Assembly (NCBI GenBank): GCA_013399115.1
Contig: VXAA01001418.1
Coordinates: forward strand, 22,513-86,512
DNA length: 64,000 bases
Source of the DNA: Anseranas semipalmata
Lineage: Eukaryota > Chordata > Aves > Anseriformes > Anseranatidae
Direction: 5' to 3'
Position numbers and translations under genes: made by a program
Notes under the pieces: generated by a model
The model's database searches: none
What the model was told of the DNA's origin: nothing
What the model saw: the letters and a program-made list of their open reading frames with translations, nothing else
In this document: piece after piece, positions 1 to 10,557 of the stretch
Layout: each line of letters opens with the position of its first letter
How positions within the stretch are numbered: the stretch's first letter is position 1

Positions 1-130
1 CCACCCCGGGTGCACCCCCGGCTGAGCTGGACCCGGATCCGATCCCGGTCTGCAAACCCGGACGCAGCATCTGGGCACCAAGAAGTGCTCGCGACAAGCT
101 CGGGGAGCGAGAGCATGTGCAGGGAAATGC
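1..130. promoter_or_regulatory. CpG-rich window edge
   Basis: About a dozen CpG dinucleotides fall in the first 115 bases, including CCCGGG and repeated CCCGG/TCCGAT contexts, well above most of the window. It may be the end of a CpG island whose centre lies outside the window to the left. No TATA box, initiator or exon can be assigned. Confidence 0.25.
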
Positions 131-1329
131 CCCCTCTGTGCCCCTCCCGTGGGTCTGTGCCCCCCCAGCTCCACGCGCTCATTCCACAGTTGCGGAAGCC
201 GGCAGCCTCAGGAATTGCAAATTACCGGCAAATCCCCCCAGTTCCTCTCCACCTGCGGGAGGTGTGAGGTCCCCAGCCTGGACGCCTGCTTGAAGACGGG
301 CGAGCTGAATCCTTGCCCCCCTCCAGGGCCCAGCTGCCTGCCTGATCTCAGCTCCCACTTTTTTTAGGGAAAGTGCTGATGGCTGCGGTCCCCAGAAATC
401 TGGGAGGTGGAAACTGCAGAGCATTTTGCCCTCCATACCCAGCAAGGAGCAGGGGACCATGCAGGAGCCACTGGGACTTTGCACATTTTGTGCTCACCTG
501 CAGCCCTGCAAAAGGCTCTGGGCTGCGGTGTTGGGGGCACGGAGCACCCCACGATGTAGGGTGCACAGCCGGGCTGGCTGAGCCGAACGCTCGCTGCTGA
601 GTGATGTAGTGCTCGAGCAAAAACATGCGTGGCTGTTAAACACAAGCCCTCTGTGCTCCAGCAAGAACAGCAACCCGGGAGCAGAGGGACACGCAGACGT
701 GTGTGGAGCAGCTTTGCAGCAGCGTGACCGGCAGGCATGCAGACCCCGGTGGCGCTGGCCAGGGTCCAGGGGACGCATCCTCGGTACGTGCATCTGCAAA
801 ACATGCAGAGAGCAGGGCTGGGAACGTGGCCTTGCTGGAAATTGTAACTGTGGCAGCTGGACGTCTCTAGCAGCTTCCACCCCTTGCCAGTGAAACGGCT
901 CTGACTTTTGAAAGCATGTTTTGTACCTAGAAAGAATAGACGCAAGGCAAGCTTTCCCCGCCCCTGGCACTCACGCCGGGGACTGGGATCCAAGCCCTTT
1001 GCGATTTGGCCAGGGCAGAGCCAAGCTGTCCGCGAGCTGCCCGCAGGGAAGGGCTGGGAGCCTTCGCTGGAGTTTGCAAAGTGTCGGGGAAAAGCTGTGC
1101 AATTTGGCCAGCACCGGGAAGGCACGGTTATGGGTATGCTCCTACAAGCAAGGGAGAAGGCAGAAAGCGAGGGGCCCAAGTGGAAAAGACGCTGTTTGCT
1201 GCATAGCGCAATATCTGGGTGAGAAAACCCACCCGGAGCGAGTGTGCCTGGGAGCACATCCAGGACCCGCCTGCCTGTACCAGCGCAGCAGCACGTGATG
1301 GACCAGGGGGTGATGGCACTGGGGGGGCC
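131..1329. other. GC-rich DNA, no gene recognised
   Basis: No repeat or recognisable exon is seen. A 358-codon frame lies on the minus strand (364-1440), but its translation is rich in Cys, Arg and Pro without any domain I know, and it overlaps several other long frames. I treat it as a product of base composition. Confidence 0.4.
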
Positions 1330-1650
1330 TCGAGCGGTCCCCGCTGCGGGTCTCCTCGCCGTGGCCAGCAGGCGTGGGTCGCACACTTTTCCCACTAACT
1401 CCCCAAACAGCCTTGCCCACTGTCGCACACACACACACACCCGCGCTGTCCCGGGGGTAGCACCGAGACACCAAACACCGGAGTAAACACACCTTTGCCA
1501 TAGCTACGGGGGAGCCCCACACCTGCCCCGCGGGGAACCGGATCCGGCGCTGTTTACGGCGTTGTCATAGGAAACGGCGCTTGCTCTGAGATGCTGACGG
1601 GTGTGACACGGCTTTACGGTGCCTGTGCGGGAGCGCAGGGGATGCATAGC
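1330..1650. promoter_or_regulatory. CpG cluster with an X-box-like site
   Basis: Roughly 28 CpGs occur in about 310 bases, an island-like density compared with the CpG-poor flanks. Inside it, 1561-1575 reads GTTGTCATAGGAAAC, an imperfect inverted pair resembling the RFX X-box (family consensus GTNRCC-N0-3-RGYAAC). It differs from the consensus at single positions in each half. A promoter for an unseen transcript on either strand is possible; neither a TATA box nor an associated exon is visible. Confidence 0.3.
1426..1441. repeat. (CA)n microsatellite
   Basis: About 7.5 uninterrupted CA units directly follow TGTCG. It is a short simple repeat and may be polymorphic in length. Confidence 0.9.
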
Positions 1651-3381
1651 TCAAAGGAAAGCTATGTGCGAAGGGCAGATCGTGGGCGCACAGGGGAAAG
1701 GGCCCCCGGAGGTGTCCGGCCCTAGCGCAAACCTGACATTGTGCAGCCAATGCTGCAAACCCCGCAGGGATGGGACCTGTCCCTCCTGGGTCAGGCATTT
1801 TCCCCTATCTGAACCTGAGATGTGTTCACAGCTGGAAATATCCCCAAATGGCCAGGGCAGCACCCACAGGAAGATCTGCACTGCATCATCAGCTAGATGG
1901 AGAGGAGACCTGGTGGTGATGGAGGAGCCCAGAGCTCTGCGTTTGGATGCAGGCACGTTGAGGGCTCCCTGGGGGACAGAGGACTGCTCCCCCCACAGAG
2001 GATGGCCATGACCGGTGAGGAGTGATGAGGAGCATGGTTTTCCACCATATCTGCTCTGAAGTTGGGTCTGGCAAACTGGCTTTGCCCCAGAGTGCTCCCA
2101 GAGGGCACGGAGCAGGGAGAGGTTGGGGATGCAGCAGTCCTCACTGCTGCCCTGCCCTGATGCTCGGGTCCAAAAGATGTCACCTAGAACAGCGTCTGTC
2201 ACTGTCTCAGGAAGCTGAGGCTGCTACACATGCTTGGTCCTGCCTGGCGTCGCGTAGGCTAAAGTTTTCATTTCAACCATCCCTCCATCAGCGGAGCGGC
2301 TGCATTGTGTTAGGCCACCACGTGTCTTCCAGGCAGGTGGTGCAGTCTTGATCTAAAGCACCAAGGGACAGGGAAGTCACCTCTGCCCATGGTCAAGCAT
2401 CCTTATGTTTTCCTGCCTTAGTTCACTAGCTGTTAATTGCTATCTAATGGGTTATCACCCCAAACTGTCTGTGAAATGCAGACCTCTGTAAGTCTGCCTG
2501 CTACAGCATCCCAGAGGAAGGCACCTCAAGGCATGGGGCAGGAGGAGGCAGGTTGTGAGGCTGGACAGGCTCTGTAGTATCTGGGAATCAAACCAGCTCT
2601 CTGCTCAGTCTTATTTTTAGTAAGCAAAACCATCAGACTTGCTATGTTCCTCGTTCAGAGCTATTTTCACCAGCGGGAAGGCCACCAAGGTCTCCACCAG
2701 TGGGATGCCAGGGTGCAGCATGTGGCTGGTGCGCCCACTGCTCACTTCAGCCATCCAGGAGCCCACTGGCCCTTCACAAAAGCCATGTGTTCAGACCTGG
2801 CTGCTGTTAGGATGTCATTGACATCCTTCTTGAGCACTGCTGGCAGCTCTGAGCGTGGTCCAGGGATGAGGTCTCCATCTCCATTGTCATCCTGGAGTAG
2901 TATGAGGCACGTTTCAGCAGAGCCACATTTTGGGGTATGCTGTGGGTAGGATCGCTGTGGGCCCAGGGCTGGAGCCACAGCCACGTGCAGTGGTGGGATG
3001 CTTGGCTTTGGCGCGACCAAGAGAAACAGCATCAATCACCCATGGCCACGGAGGGACCCCAAGGTCTCTCAGAAATGTTTGTCAACAGCTGGCTGCAGCA
3101 TCGGGGTCTGCCTTGGGGAGAGAGGAGAAGGGAAGACACCATCCTCATCGCCCAGGCTGGACACCTACCCCAGGCCTCTATTTTCAGCCATGCATGAGCA
3201 ACCAGATGACGCTTGTGATGGTGCCTTCTCTGCAGGCTTCGCAGAGAAGCTCTTTCTCATCTCCTCCTCCATTCCCAGCAGGTGACCAGCTCTCCTTGCA
3301 CTAAGACACATGGACACGCAGCACCTGTGCTGCCCAACCCAAGCCAAACCAGCTTGGGTTGTGCTGCCCTGGGACATGGAC
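1651..3381. other. Unannotated intergenic or intronic DNA
   Basis: Mixed-composition sequence with no recognised repeat, exon or RNA gene. Frames of 60-180 codons occur on both strands (for example minus 1651-2202) but show no domain or codon pattern that sets them apart from chance. Confidence 0.4.
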
Positions 3382-3539
3382 TGTAGAGTTGGTGGGATCT
3401 CCATCCTTGGACATATTCAAAAGTTGCCTGGACAAGGCACTGAGCAGCCTGACCTGGCTTTGGAGCTAGCCCTGCTTGTGCAGGGGCTGGGCTGGAGACC
3501 TCCAGACGTCCCTCCCAACCTAAATCCTTCTATGATTTA
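3382..3539 (+). mobile_element. CR1 LINE, 3'-terminal fragment
   Basis: The sequence follows the end of the CR1 reverse transcriptase frame and its short 3' UTR. It has 'GGATCTCCATCCTTGG' (the S-P-S-L-E-like coding segment), then a CTGGACAAGGC-like stretch, then GGAGACCTCCAGACGTCCCT and a terminal CTATGATTTA that resembles a decayed 3' repeat. Only the last ~160 bp of a 5'-truncated insertion remain, and divergence is substantial, so the copy is fairly old. It has no coding capacity. Confidence 0.85.
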
Positions 3540-3789
3540 TATCAAATTCTCTTTGGTATTTATGTAGTTCTGGGAAGTCTTCGGTGATGTATCATTGAGC
3601 TGTTATAATCTGAAGCTGGCCAAGGAGGGATTTAGTGGTCCTGGCTCCATACATCTCATTCACATTGTCCTTCTCAAGGACAGCTAAACATCTGCTGCTG
3701 ATAGGTAACTCCAGGCCGTGGTGCTCACCGCGCTCGCAGCCCGGGCTGAAACCTCTTCGTGCCGGGGACGTTTGGTCAGATCTCTCAAG

Positions 3790-4260
3790 CGGCTGTTTTC
3801 GTCCTTTCTCGGGCTGCTTGTGAGCTTTCCAAGTGTTGATTAAAAGGTACCATCACTGCAACGCGTGCTGTGCCTGGGTGGATATAGCTCTCAGTAACTG
3901 AAACACAGTGTTTTCTGGAAGGCTCCGCAGTTGTTCTCGGTCGGGACTGATTCCCTGCCAGATGTCAGCTCTGACCCCCAGCAGTTTCGGCAGTAGAGCC
4001 GCCTAAAAATTGGAAGATTGTTTTGTATCCTTGAAAGAAAAACGGGTATGTTTATTATGGAGATACTGCTTTTCCCTGCCCTCATACTTCGAAATGGCCA
4101 AAGCGTGTTCAAAGAGACTTTCCTTCAAATCGCCTTTGTGCAGAGACCGAGGCTGGAAAATCTCAACACAGAAGGAGAGAACTGAAGCGAGTTGTGGGCA
4201 ACTGAGCACAGCGATGTAACTGGTAACACTCAGCCAGAACATGAACTTTAGACACTGCCT
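3790..4260. promoter_or_regulatory. Candidate regulatory block (TCF/LEF-like sites)
   Basis: A relatively AT-rich block in GC-rich surroundings without repeat signature. Around 4100-4140 it has TTCAAAG (4108-4114) and CCTTTGTG (4133-4140), resembling TCF/LEF and SOX targets, and near 3838 GTTGATTAAAAGG. Such motif density is typical of conserved non-coding elements but also arises by chance. There is no conservation evidence here. Confidence 0.2.
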
Positions 4261-4500
4261 GTGCTCCAGTTTGTGTCTGTAGCACAGAGAGGCCCTAAGG
4301 AAAAGGCGGTGGAGCTCGATTATCTCGCAGCCAGATCCTTGTGGTGTTGAGGGGAAACATATAGCAGGCAGGGCTGGGCTGCCTCCCTCCCTCCCAGTGC
4401 ACCCTGCAAATGCCAGTCGATGGCTCCCAGAGCACTGATAATCCCGAGCATGAGTCAGAGCCCAAGAATCACGAGCAGAGCTTCAAATTAAGACTTATTA

Positions 4501-4530
4501 AGAAGAAAAAAAAAAAGAAAGAAAGAAAAG
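4501..4530 (+). repeat. A-rich/(GAAA)n simple repeat
   Basis: An 11-base A run is followed by three to four GAAA units, all purine on the plus strand. It directly follows the AT-rich AGACTTATTA. It could be a poly(A) remnant of a retroposed sequence, but no upstream retrocopy is recognised. Confidence 0.85.
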
Positions 4531-7120
4531 CAGATACTGGGTCTGGTTCCTTGTGTTCTGCTTTTTAAGCTGAAAGCTTTTCTATGCACCCAGAAGGTCT
4601 TAGCATTTTCCTTTCAGCAAAGTGAAATCCGAGTCTCCCCCAGCCACGTGACTCCGGAGAAGGGGACTGAAAAACCCTGCAAGAGGAGTGATGCATTCGC
4701 TGATGTCGACAAGGCTGTGGGCCCAGAGCAGCAGCACCCCAGAAATGTCCTTAGCCAAAGAATGCCCTTGCAAGGGATGGAAACTCCCCACAAGGTCTCC
4801 AAGAAATGTCCCGTCCCGTTTTGATGGGACCTGGGGGCTGGGAGGGACCTGCCCAGCCATGGGGTGACCTTGAGCTGAGTGCCCTGTGCCAAAAAAAACG
4901 TCAAGGGAGGAGGATGGTTCAGAGCCCCAGCCCTGCTGTCTGACTCCCAGAGGGGCACCACATTTGTGATTAAAACCGGCATTTCATGGTCTACTTGTTG
5001 GGGAATTACAGAAATCTCCCTAAAATGTCCTTTCCAGCAGGGCTGCAGCTGGCTGCATATGTGTGGGCTGCTGGCTCTGCCTAAGCCCCTGGAAAAGTGG
5101 GCATGGGGTTTGATGACTTTAATGATGTGGGGAGGAACCTGAAGAAGTGATGGATGTCGTGGATCTGTGGTCCAGCCATGTCGGGGGCTTCCATCGCAAT
5201 GCTCTGCAGTCATGGGGCAGGAGGGCAAGGCAGAGGGGACCAGGGATGGGCCAAGAAGGTGGTTGAACCTTCTTGGGGCAAGAGCCGGAGGAGCCAGCAG
5301 CCAGCTGGTGTGAGCGAGGAGGGTGGGGGAACCTGGTGCCAAAATCAGGGGGAAGATGGGGAAAGGAGAGCTCCACGAGGATGAGGAGAGAGGGATGGGT
5401 GCTGCAGAGCAGTAACCAAGGAGGAGATACCAGCACTCCAAGGCAGAGGTGCTGGACAGAAGCAGGCCCAGAAGTTCCTGCGCTGGGGTTAGAAACACCA
5501 GGGATGGGAGCAGCGCTGGGGCGCGGGAGGTGCAGGGATCTGAGCTGGTGGGATCTGGGGCACATTTTACCCCAGCACCAGCCAGGACCTCCTCACACCT
5601 CCTGAGGCTCCTCCAGTGTGACCTCCCTGCAGGGCTCTTCCAGTGTCCTCCTGGCCATCTCCAGCCCATTCTTCCTGAGTCAACACTGTTCTTCACTCCT
5701 TCTACCAGAGCAGCAACCAGATGCCCTCTCAGGCCATGCTTTGTTGGTCTCACCCTGCCGGATGGGCTCTACCCAGCCCAGGCTTTCCCTTTTGCTGTGG
5801 GGCAGTTGGCCACCAGTGGTTCCACTCTTCTCCAGCCAGCAGCCATGCTGGAAACATCCCTCCCAACATCTCCCCAGCCCACGTTTCGCTCTGGGTGGCC
5901 GCTCTGTGGGACGGGGCTGGGGGTCATCTGCCCAATCTGCCACCAGCCTGCAGACCCCCAGGTCTTCAGACCACCGCCTAGCACAGGCAGGAGGGATCAG
6001 GTTGAGGATGCGCAAGGGCTAACCCAGAGGCACCTTGCTTTCTTCTCCAGGAGATGGAGGTGATAAATGCTGCTTGAGCCCTGGCTGGGGGAGACAGGCA
6101 GGCTGGCCTTGGACACCATGCGTTTTTTGGGGCTGTTTGACCAAATTGCTTCCATCAAGCCCCGTCACAGCTCTTGGCTTCCCACAGGCTCTGTCTGCCT
6201 GTCGGGGTTAGCTCCCCTCCCACGGAGCCCTGGTTGCTGCTGCTGCCCAGACCTGGCAGGTCTCAAAGCCCCTGGGTTCCCACCAGCCCGTCTGGTCGGA
6301 GGAGCGAGCCCCAAAACACAGCCCCCCGGAGGGGAGAGCGCCGGGGCGGGACCAGCCGCTCGCCCTGCAGTCTGGCAGCGAGCTGCAGCACAAGCGGAGC
6401 CCTGGCCCGACACCAATGCACGCTGTTTCCTCCCGGCAGGCTGGCCAACAGGAGTCAGATGAGGACACGAGAGGAGCCGGGAGAGCAGGGAGACGTCGGG
6501 GAAGAGGGGGACGGCGAGGGCACGGGGCTGGTGCAGGCGGGCGGGTGGTGCCGGTGCCCCCCCCCCGGTGCAGGAGCGCAGGTGGAGGGGCTGAGGCTGG
6601 TGGTCCCGCTCCTCACCTCCTCCTTCAGGCTTGGGCTGTCGCTGGTCCTTCCTCACCATCCATCAGCAGCCCCTAGTGTTTGGGCATTTCTGCAGGGCCA
6701 GAAATTCCTCGCTTTCAGATAAAATCCTCACGTTAACTCTGCAGTCTCCCTCTGCGCAGGGTCACAGCCGTCACTGCGTTCAGCTCCCAGCTCTTCCAGA
6801 GTTTCACCTGTTCCTTTGAGCAATGGTGCCTCCATCCCTCAGGTCCCCTATTCCCAGTGACATGACATTCACTGTCAGTGTTCTATTTAGTCCCAGGAAC
6901 AACGTCAGAACATGGACGGTCCCTCCTGCCACCAGCTTGTGCAAGCAGTGTGTTTTTATGTTTGAGACATCCGGTCCCCGTGGCACGAGTGCCCCAGCAT
7001 CAGCTACTTGCCAGATACAGGGGCTGTTTGCCTCGAGGGTGTGCATGGATGAAGCTCTCCTACGACTTTCAAATTCAACTCTGCTCTGCTGCCAGATCCC
7101 ATTGCTCAAGGTAACGTGTC
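4531..7120. other. GC-rich DNA with long chance-like frames
   Basis: No repeat or recognised exon. The longest open frame of the window, 379 codons on the minus strand (4614-5753), lies here. Its translation is rich in Leu, Ser and Pro with no recognised domain. The plus strand here is purine-rich and poor in TCA/TTA/CTA, which suppresses minus-strand stops. A run of eight to nine C near 6560 is the only low-complexity feature. Confidence 0.35.
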
Positions 7121-7460
7121 AGCTTAACTAAGCCAATTAAGAATTAAGATGTCATTTGTAGCTAGCATGTGGCTAATATTTCAATTTAATTAATACTTTT
7201 TTTTTTTTTTAACCGCAGAATGTTGCCTCAGGAAGAAGAGGCTTCAGACAAATGAACAAACAAAAAATTAAAGTAATATTTTACATTTCAAAGTGAAATT
7301 TTCAGAATTTTTCATTCTAGCATGGAACTGGGTTATATTTTACAGCTGAAAAAGTACAGCCATCATGTTTCAGACCAAAAGAAGCATCTCACTCTCACAC
7401 CAAATGATTTCAGGATTTAGTTTTGATTTCAGGGACAGAAAACATGGGAATTCTGTTTCC
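7121..7460. promoter_or_regulatory. AT-rich block with candidate 3' splice site
   Basis: This block is strikingly AT-rich, with CCAATTAAGAATTAAG and TTTAATTAATAC just before a 14-base T run (7197-7210) and AACCGCAG. T-tract plus NCAG makes a strong-looking plus-strand acceptor with exon start at 7219. The following frames close quickly, so if real it would suit a non-coding RNA or a UTR exon. Homeodomain-type TAATTA cores make a regulatory element an equal alternative. Confidence 0.2.
7197..7210 (+). repeat. Poly(T) tract
   Basis: Fourteen consecutive T residues within an AT-rich segment. The tract sits where the polypyrimidine tract of a 3' splice site would be. Confidence 0.9.
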
Positions 7461-7959
7461 AGGTAAAACAGCACAATACCCGGCTCTTGGGAAACGCGGG
7501 AAATGCTGAAGGTGTCTCCCAGTCCCTGAGGTCCCCGTGCCAGCTTTGGGCAGCCCCAGCTTGGGCGAGCGGGAAGTGTTCAGGAATGCCACTGCCGTGC
7601 GCTGATCCAGCTGGATGCAAACAGCATGGACATGTAAATGCATACCCCAAGAGCAGAACCCCGGCAAAAGGAGAATAAAGCAAAAACAGCCCCGCTGCAA
7701 GCTTCCCCGGGAACTGCTGCATGAGAGCATCCACTGTGTGAACGTAATATTTGTCAGGTTTTGGGTGGATTCCCTCAAATCTTTCAAGGGCAAGTATTTT
7801 GCAGGGAATGGCTGTCCAAGCCCCCCCAGCTGCGCGGTGCCCTTGGTGAAGGCATCTCCCCCCGGGATGCTTGGCAGAGGACAGTGCTGCACTGACATCG
7901 CCCCTGCCATCTCTGCTGTAGCTGCTTTTCCTCACAGCACTTCACAACTCAGCACTCTT

Positions 7960-8100
7960 CAGTTAATTAGAGAACCATATGCCCCTTTCTCACACATCAT
8001 AAAAGCGCGTGTTTAAAGCCGGGTGATAAAAGGGAGCATTAGTCTGGGTCACTGCAAGGCTCTGATCTCAGCTCCTCTCAGCGCGCTGCCTCTCTCTTCT
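7960..8100. promoter_or_regulatory. Candidate regulatory block (TAATTA, CATAAA, GATAA)
   Basis: TAATTA at 7964-7969 is a homeodomain core. ATCATAAAAGCG follows near 8000 (CDX or posterior-HOX-like), then GTGATAAAAG near 8024 (GATA-like), all within about 70 bases and with GC-rich DNA on both sides. This is a plausible enhancer composition only; there is no conservation data. Confidence 0.22.
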
Positions 8101-9242
8101 GGACGGCTCTCAGACCAGGTGGAAATGATGTTTGAGTCCATCTGAGCTCGCTTTGCTGCCAGCTTGAGAGACTACCAAGTATTTCACAGCTCTATCCCAG
8201 GCACGGTTTGTGCTCTGACACCCTCCTGCAGTCTGCTGGTCCCCACTTCGCTTGCCCAGCTCCCTCCTGCTCCGGATGCTGAGTTTCCTTCTCCCAGATG
8301 AAACACAGGACCTTGCTTGTGGGCTGTGGTCTGCTCTGTCCCGAGGTTTGGGGACAGCCAGGTGTTCTTCAGATGACAGAATGTCCAGGGCATCCCCGAG
8401 CCATGGCTCTGAGCACATCCCCTTGGGGCCGTGTCCCTTCACGCTCAGTGGGGACACGGGAACATGGGACACATGGAGACCATGCCCAGCCAGTCATGTG
8501 CCCATCACTAGATACATCCAGAGATCTCCCCTTTCTTCCCCTCTGCCTGGAGGATACATTTCTCTCCCATTCTAATGTCCAAGGCAGAAAAACATGCCAG
8601 ATGTTTTATGTTAAAAGCTCCCTCTTTCTCCTTTCCACTTTCTTTAAATCCCTGCAAGGATCTGAGCCAGAGAGGTGAGGACCCCGTCTGCTCTGGTGAG
8701 GACCGCCTAATATGATCAGATTCCTTTCAGCACAAGGAGTATCCAGGCTGCCGTGAGCCCAAAATCTGGACATGAGATGAAAGACTGTGGTCCTGGGCAA
8801 GGAGCCATGGGGGCTGTGCACATCTGATGAGCAGGAGAGCTCTGAAGCTGCAGATGGAGACCCTGCAGCATCCTGCAAGCCACTGTGGCTGCCCCAAGAA
8901 GCCCAGAGTCATGGAAAATCACCAATACTTTGAGGCTGTGTGGCCCAAGGAAGTCACCAAGGAGGCGGACCTGCACAGGGATCTGCTTTGGGAAAAACCC
9001 TCCTGGTGGTGAGTCTGCTGCTCCCCAAAGAAATGTGTGTGCCAGCCCAGCTGCACTAGGTTGAATGGCAGGGCCACCTTGGCAAAGGTCTACCACAGGC
9101 TATGTGGTCCCTGTGTCCTCTGAGCAAGCACTGAAGGATGGGGAGAGAGGAACCACCTGCTGATCCATTGACTAGGGACCAGGACTTGAAGGAGGGAGAT
9201 CATGCTGAGAAGAGTGTGTTCAGTGGCTGATGAGAGGGAGAG
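8101..9242. other. Unannotated DNA upstream of the CR1 stack
   Basis: No repeat signature, splice pair or RNA gene recognised. Overlapping short frames on both strands look like chance. Confidence 0.4.
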
Positions 9243-9370
9243 TCACAGAATCACAGAAGGGTAGAGGTTGGAAGAGACCTCCAGAGGTCATCTTGTCCAA
9301 CCCTCCTGCTCAGGCAGACCCACCTGGAGCAAGCTGCCCATGGACCATATCCTTTGGACCATGTCCATAG
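9243..9370 (-). mobile_element. CR1 LINE, 3'-terminal fragment (antisense)
   Basis: It begins with AGTCACAGAATCACAGAA, the complement of the CR1 terminal repeat, then GGTTGGAAGAGACCTCCAGA and GTCCAACCCTCCTGCTCAGG, the complement of the CR1 3' UTR. The match fades after about 9345. It is the first of three CR1 3' ends (9243, 9403, 9707) all lying in the same orientation within 470 bp. It is non-coding and truncated. Confidence 0.85.
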
Positions 9371-9402
9371 ATTGAACCATGTCTAAGTCCCATTGCTAAG
9401 GT

Positions 9403-9706
9403 AGAATCATCTGGGTTGGAAAAGGCCTTCAGGATCATCAGGTCCAGCCATCAACCTGACTTACCAAGTCCTGTCACTAAATAATGTCCCTTAGTGCCAC
9501 ATTCACACGTCTCAAATACCACCAGGGATGGGGACTCCACCACTTCCTTAGGCAGCCTGTTCCAATGTTAACCACCTTCTCTGGGAAGAAATTCTTCTTA
9601 ATGTCCAATCTAAATCTCCCCTGTTGCAACTTGAGACTATTTCCTTGCCTTCCATCGCTTGTCAACTAAGAAAAGAGACTCCTTGCTGCAGGTTCCTTTC
9701 AGGCAG
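9403..9706 (-). mobile_element. CR1 LINE, outer element, 3' half
   Basis: Read on the minus strand, this is the last part of the CR1 ORF2 reverse transcriptase and the 3' UTR. The translation includes LKLQQGRFRLDIKKNFF and a VALRD ending (minus frame 9477-9665), with GGGTTGGAAAAGGCCTTCAG as the 3' UTR complement. Its 5' edge (9685-9706) encodes a CLKG-CS stretch, which is exactly where the 10236-10557 piece breaks off. The two pieces are therefore interpreted as one element split by the insertion at 9707-10235. Confidence 0.85.
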
Positions 9707-10235
9707 TTCACAGAATAGCTGAGGTTGGAAGGGACCTCTGGAGATCATCTCGTCCAACCCCCCTGCCAAGCAGGGTCACCCAGAGCACGTTGCACAGGAT
9801 CGCATCCAGGCGGGGGTTGAATATCTCCAGAGAAGGAGACTCCACAGCCTCTCTGGGCAGCCTGTGCCAGTGCTCTGTCACCCTCACAGTACAGAAATGC
9901 TTTCTCATATTCAGCCAAACTTCCTGTGGTTCAGTTTGTGCCCATTGCCTCTTGTCCTGTTGCTGGGCACCACTGAAAAGAGTCCGGCCCCATCCTCTTG
10001 ACCCCCTCCCTTCAGATATTTGTACACATTGATAAGATCCCCTCTCAGCCTCCTCTTCTCCAGGCTAAACAGGCCCAGCTCTCTCAGCCTCTCCTCGTAG
10101 GAGAGATGCTCCAGTCCCCTCATCATCTTCATAGCCCTCCGCTGGACCCACTCCAGGAGCTCCACGTCCCTCTTGTACCGGGGAGCCCAGCACTGGACCC
10201 AATGCTCCAGGTGTGGCCTCACCAGGGTGGAGCAG
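9707..10235 (-). mobile_element. CR1 LINE, inner (nested) element
   Basis: This is a 5'-truncated CR1 of about 530 bp in antisense orientation. Its 3' end is at 9707 (TTCACAGAATAGCTGAGGTT, the terminal-repeat complement). Its 5' end falls inside the RT C-terminal domain, where the frame starts [10 protein letters not shown] and continues [13 protein letters not shown] and [20 protein letters not shown]. It repeats the same protein segment as the neighbouring piece at 10236-10557 but belongs to a different CR1 subfamily, judged by its 3' UTR. Position and reading show it landed inside an older CR1. Confidence 0.85.
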
Positions 10236-10557
10236 AGAGAGATGAGGTCTCCCCTCAGCCTCCTTTTCTCCAGACTAAACAGCCCCAGTTTGCTAAGCTG
10301 CTCCTCATAACTCTTGTTTTCCAGTCCCTTCACTGGTTTCATTCCTTTTCTCTGCACACGCTCCAGCACCTCGATGTCCTTCCTGTAGTGAGGGGCCCAA
10401 AACTGAACACAGGACTCGAGGTGCGGCCTCACCAGAGCCGAGTACAGGGGGAAAATCACTTCCCTAGTCCTGCTGGCCACCCTATTTCTGATACAGGCCA
10501 GGATGCCGTTGGCCTTCTTGGCCACCTGGGCACACTGCTGGCTCATGTTCAGAGGGA
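10236..10557 (-). mobile_element. CR1 LINE, outer element, 5' half
   Basis: The minus-strand frame reads [20 protein letters not shown], then [20 protein letters not shown], and ends [16 protein letters not shown], which is the CR1 RT C-terminal domain. 5' truncation is near 10557, where similarity to CR1 stops. The frame runs unbroken across the junction into the inner element, giving a 320-codon composite frame (9911-10873) that is not a real gene. The RT catalytic motif is not included. Confidence 0.85.

Noticed and set aside
364..1440. 358-codon minus-strand frame as a protein-coding gene
   Set aside because: Cys/Arg/Pro-rich translation without domain, overlapped by long frames in other phases; GC-rich composition explains its openness.
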